DNA of 6,563 nucleotides from Anaerolineales bacterium. Lineage in GTDB: Bacteria > Chloroflexota > Anaerolineae > Anaerolineales > DRMV01. Position 1 is the first letter of the stretch; each line of letters opens with the position of its first letter. The notes under the pieces are model-generated. The model did not search any database. It saw nothing but the letters and a program-made list of their open reading frames with translations, and was not told the origin of the DNA. The DNA is taken from contig WFVP01000367.1 of assembly GCA_015491595.1 (NCBI GenBank), positions 1 to 6,563 of the forward strand. The letters are read 5' to 3'. The translations under genes were made by a program, and so were the position numbers. Positions 5,397-6,563 of the stretch are shown piece by piece.

Positions 5397-6011
5397 CTAT
5401 ATCTGCTCCACCTGTTCTTCCCAGGGAATCTCTTCGTACCCCAGAATCATGCTCTTGAGGTTGGAGAACACCGTGTGCCCGGTGGTCGTCATGTAGACGT
5501 GCAGGATGAAGAAAGCCAGCAGGAGAAAGGCCGCGGCGGTGTGCAGGGTGGCCAGGGCGCCCAGGGATATGGACAGACCCCATTCGGTGAGGCGGTTGTA
5601 GAAGATCATGAGCAGTCCCGTGGTCCCCAGCACAGGGACGATGAGCAACTTGAAGCCCAAATAGGTGAGCCGTTGCAGGGGGTTGAGCTTGGAAAGCTCG
5701 GTCTTTTTGTAAGGATGCGGCTCGCCCCGGAACATGCCCACGGTATAGAAGCGTATCAGGGTCCCCACCCGTTCCGTGGTGGGAAGGTACTGCTTCCACT
5801 GGCCCGTTGTGAAGTGCCAGAAGATGGTGAAGGCCACCAGCACCACCAGACCCCAGCCCAGCAACGTGTGGAGCTTATAGGCCTTTTCGAACCCCAGCCA
5901 CCGATACACGCCGTGGATTTCGCTCCCCGTCAGCCCCAGGCCGATGAGCAACAGGGCCTGGGTCCAATGCCAAAAGCGCTCGTAACGTGTGTACAAGTAA
6001 ACCCGTCGCAT
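5397..6011 (-). CDS. Four-helix b-type cytochrome (cytochrome b561/hydrogenase-thiosulfate reductase type)
   Basis: This 204-residue integral membrane protein is expected to hold b hemes and pass electrons between the quinone pool and the neighbouring c-type cytochrome. Hydrophobic helices are at about 14-31, 47-68, 117-137 and 150-175. Likely heme-ligand histidines sit at H15 (ERFWHW) and H33 (EIHG) around helix 1, H48 (KLHTLLGW) and H66 (FWHFTTGQW) at the ends of helix 2, and H157 and H171 in helix 4. The layout matches the b-type subunits of Ni/Fe hydrogenase, thiosulfate reductase and formate dehydrogenase. GAGGAGG with a 6-nt spacer supports the ATG. It follows the octaheme cytochrome gene by 72 nt on the same strand and is the last gene before a strong terminator. 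Family and topology are well supported; the electron direction and exact ligand assignment are inferred. Confidence 0.88.
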   Translation of the reverse strand: MRRVYLYTRYERFWHWTQALLLIGLGLTGSEIHGVYRWLGFEKAYKLHTLLGWGLVVLVAFTIFWHFTTGQWKQYLPTTERVGTLIRFYTVGMFRGEPHPYKKTELSKLNPLQRLTYLGFKLLIVPVLGTTGLLMIFYNRLTEWGLSISLGALATLHTAAAFLLLAFFILHVYMTTTGHTVFSNLKSMILGYEEIPWEEQVEQI

Positions 6012-6046
6012 GCCGGTCCTCCTCGTCGTGAAGTGAAAACCCAGGG

Positions 6047-6076
6047 GGAGGAGGCCCTTGCTTTCGGGCCTCCTCC
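6047..6076 (-). promoter_or_regulatory. Intercistronic hairpin with an anti-Shine-Dalgarno arm
   Basis: A perfect 11-bp stem, GGAGGAGGCCC (6047-6057) with GGGCCTCCTCC (6066-6076) and an 8-nt loop, is extended by GGG/CCC and the outer pair AGTGAA/TTCACT (6032-6037 and 6083-6088). It lies between the octaheme and b-type cytochrome genes. In the mRNA the 3' arm contains CCUCCUC, which is complementary to the GAGGAGG ribosome site of the b-type gene 23 nt further on, so the two could pair instead. No U-tract follows the stem closely. Confidence 0.55.
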
Positions 6077-6083
6077 GCGCCCT

Positions 6084-6563
6084 TCACTGTCGCTTCCGCA
6101 GGGCCACGGCCACGCGCATGCCGCCGTGCAGAACCACACCCAGCAGGGTCAGACCGGACACCGTCCACCCCAGGGTGTCCAGCCATGCCACTCGGTCACG
6201 CCCGGGGATGTAGATGCCGGGCACGTCGTCCAGACGGCCACCCCGGGTATGGCACTCCTCGCAGGCGACGGCCTGCTCTTTGGGCGCCACCATGTGGGTG
6301 ATAGGCCAGTACATCGTGGTTTCCACCCAATCGTACTGGCCGCTGTAGGGAAGCCCGGCGGCCTTCATCCCCTCCTCAAAAGCCGGCCCCCACTGGAAGG
6401 AGGCCCAGAAGGCCGTCTTGTCCTCTGCATCGTAGGGCATCAGATGGGGGACCAACAGCACCTGGTTCACGGGGTCATAGCCTTGCTTCCCCCGGAACAC
6501 TTTGAAGGGATAAATGCGGGCCTCGGGGTCATCGGGTCCGCCCAGGGGCTTGTTGATGAAGAC
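6084..6563 (-). CDS. Octaheme c-type cytochrome (tetrathionate-reductase family), C-terminal part only
   Basis: The last 159 residues of a larger protein whose start lies beyond the right edge. The visible part runs from VFINKPLGGPDDPEARIYPF through a conserved region FRGKQGYDPVNQVLLVPHL (23-41), LPYSGQYDWVETTMYWPITH (71-90) and a single c-type heme site CEECH (101-105), to a hydrophobic C-terminal segment (about 128-147) and basic tail RKRQ. This pattern resembles the C-terminus of the octaheme cytochromes related to Shewanella tetrathionate reductase (Otr), which reduce tetrathionate, nitrite or hydroxylamine in vitro; physiological substrates are mostly unknown. H90 may be a heme ligand. 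The hydrophobic tail should hold it on the outer face of the cytoplasmic membrane, where it can work with the b-type cytochrome encoded next. Only one of the expected eight heme motifs can be checked here, so the heme count is an inference from the family. The GTG at 6500 is internal, not a start. Confidence 0.85.
   Translation of the reverse strand, partial: VFINKPLGGPDDPEARIYPFKVFRGKQGYDPVNQVLLVPHLMPYDAEDKTAFWASFQWGPAFEEGMKAAGLPYSGQYDWVETTMYWPITHMVAPKEQAVACEECHTRGGRLDDVPGIYIPGRDRVAWLDTLGWTVSGLTLLGVVLHGGMRVAVALRKRQ

Noticed and set aside
5054..5458. Possible small plus-strand gene in the intergenic region
   Set aside because: The translation is basic and unstructured, it crosses a terminator and the end of the cytochrome gene, and there is no ribosome site at its start.
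1..6563. CRISPR array, tRNA, rRNA, transposase or attachment site
   Set aside because: No regularly spaced repeats, cloverleaf-like sequences, transposase motifs or flanking terminal repeats were seen on either strand.

Overview
This is a GC-rich bacterial window with strong AAGGAGG-type ribosome binding sites. Its centre is a sulfur-metabolism island. The combination of a sulfide:quinone oxidoreductase (SQR)-type flavoprotein, a DUF1641 protein, a DsrC/TusE-like protein, a DsrE2-like protein and an octaheme cytochrome with a b-type cytochrome suggests an organism that oxidises or interconverts reduced sulfur through its quinone pool. The lineage cannot be fixed from this sequence. A Chloroflexota or deep Bacillota-like thermophile would fit, but that is a guess.

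Layout: (1) 1-456, minus strand: low-molecular-weight tyrosine phosphatase, cut at its 3' end by the window edge. (2) 457-547: compact divergent promoter region. (3) 548-1378, plus strand: membrane-anchored SDH-family Clp-fold serine proteinase. (4) 1421-1464: a 19-bp hairpin between convergent genes, best placed as the terminator of the minus-strand sulfur operon. (5) 5071 down to 1489, minus strand: a five-gene operon in the order XRE-cupin regulator, SQR-type flavoprotein, DUF1641 protein, DsrC/TusE-like protein, DsrE2-like protein. The first four genes are spaced by 11-13 nt. Before the last gene there is an 83-nt gap holding a very strong RNA hairpin. (6) 5072-5396: a 325-bp non-coding region with the operon's presumed control region (a perfect GTGA-N6-TCAC dyad, a second related element and phased A-tracts) and the terminator of the next operon. 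(7) 6563 down to 5397, minus strand: the C-terminal part of an octaheme c-type cytochrome followed by a four-helix b-type cytochrome, with a strong intercistronic hairpin between them.

Working model (inference): the SQR-type enzyme oxidises sulfide at the membrane and passes electrons to quinone. DUF1641 may be its accessory subunit. The resulting sulfane sulfur is carried on the single C-terminal cysteine of the TusE-like protein and on DsrE2, instead of by the usual TusA/rhodanese partners, which are absent here. The octaheme/b-cytochrome pair would exchange electrons between the quinone pool and an extracytoplasmic sulfur (or nitrogen) compound. The cupin regulator probably tunes the operon in response to a small ligand. 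The phosphatase and protease at the left end look unrelated to sulfur.
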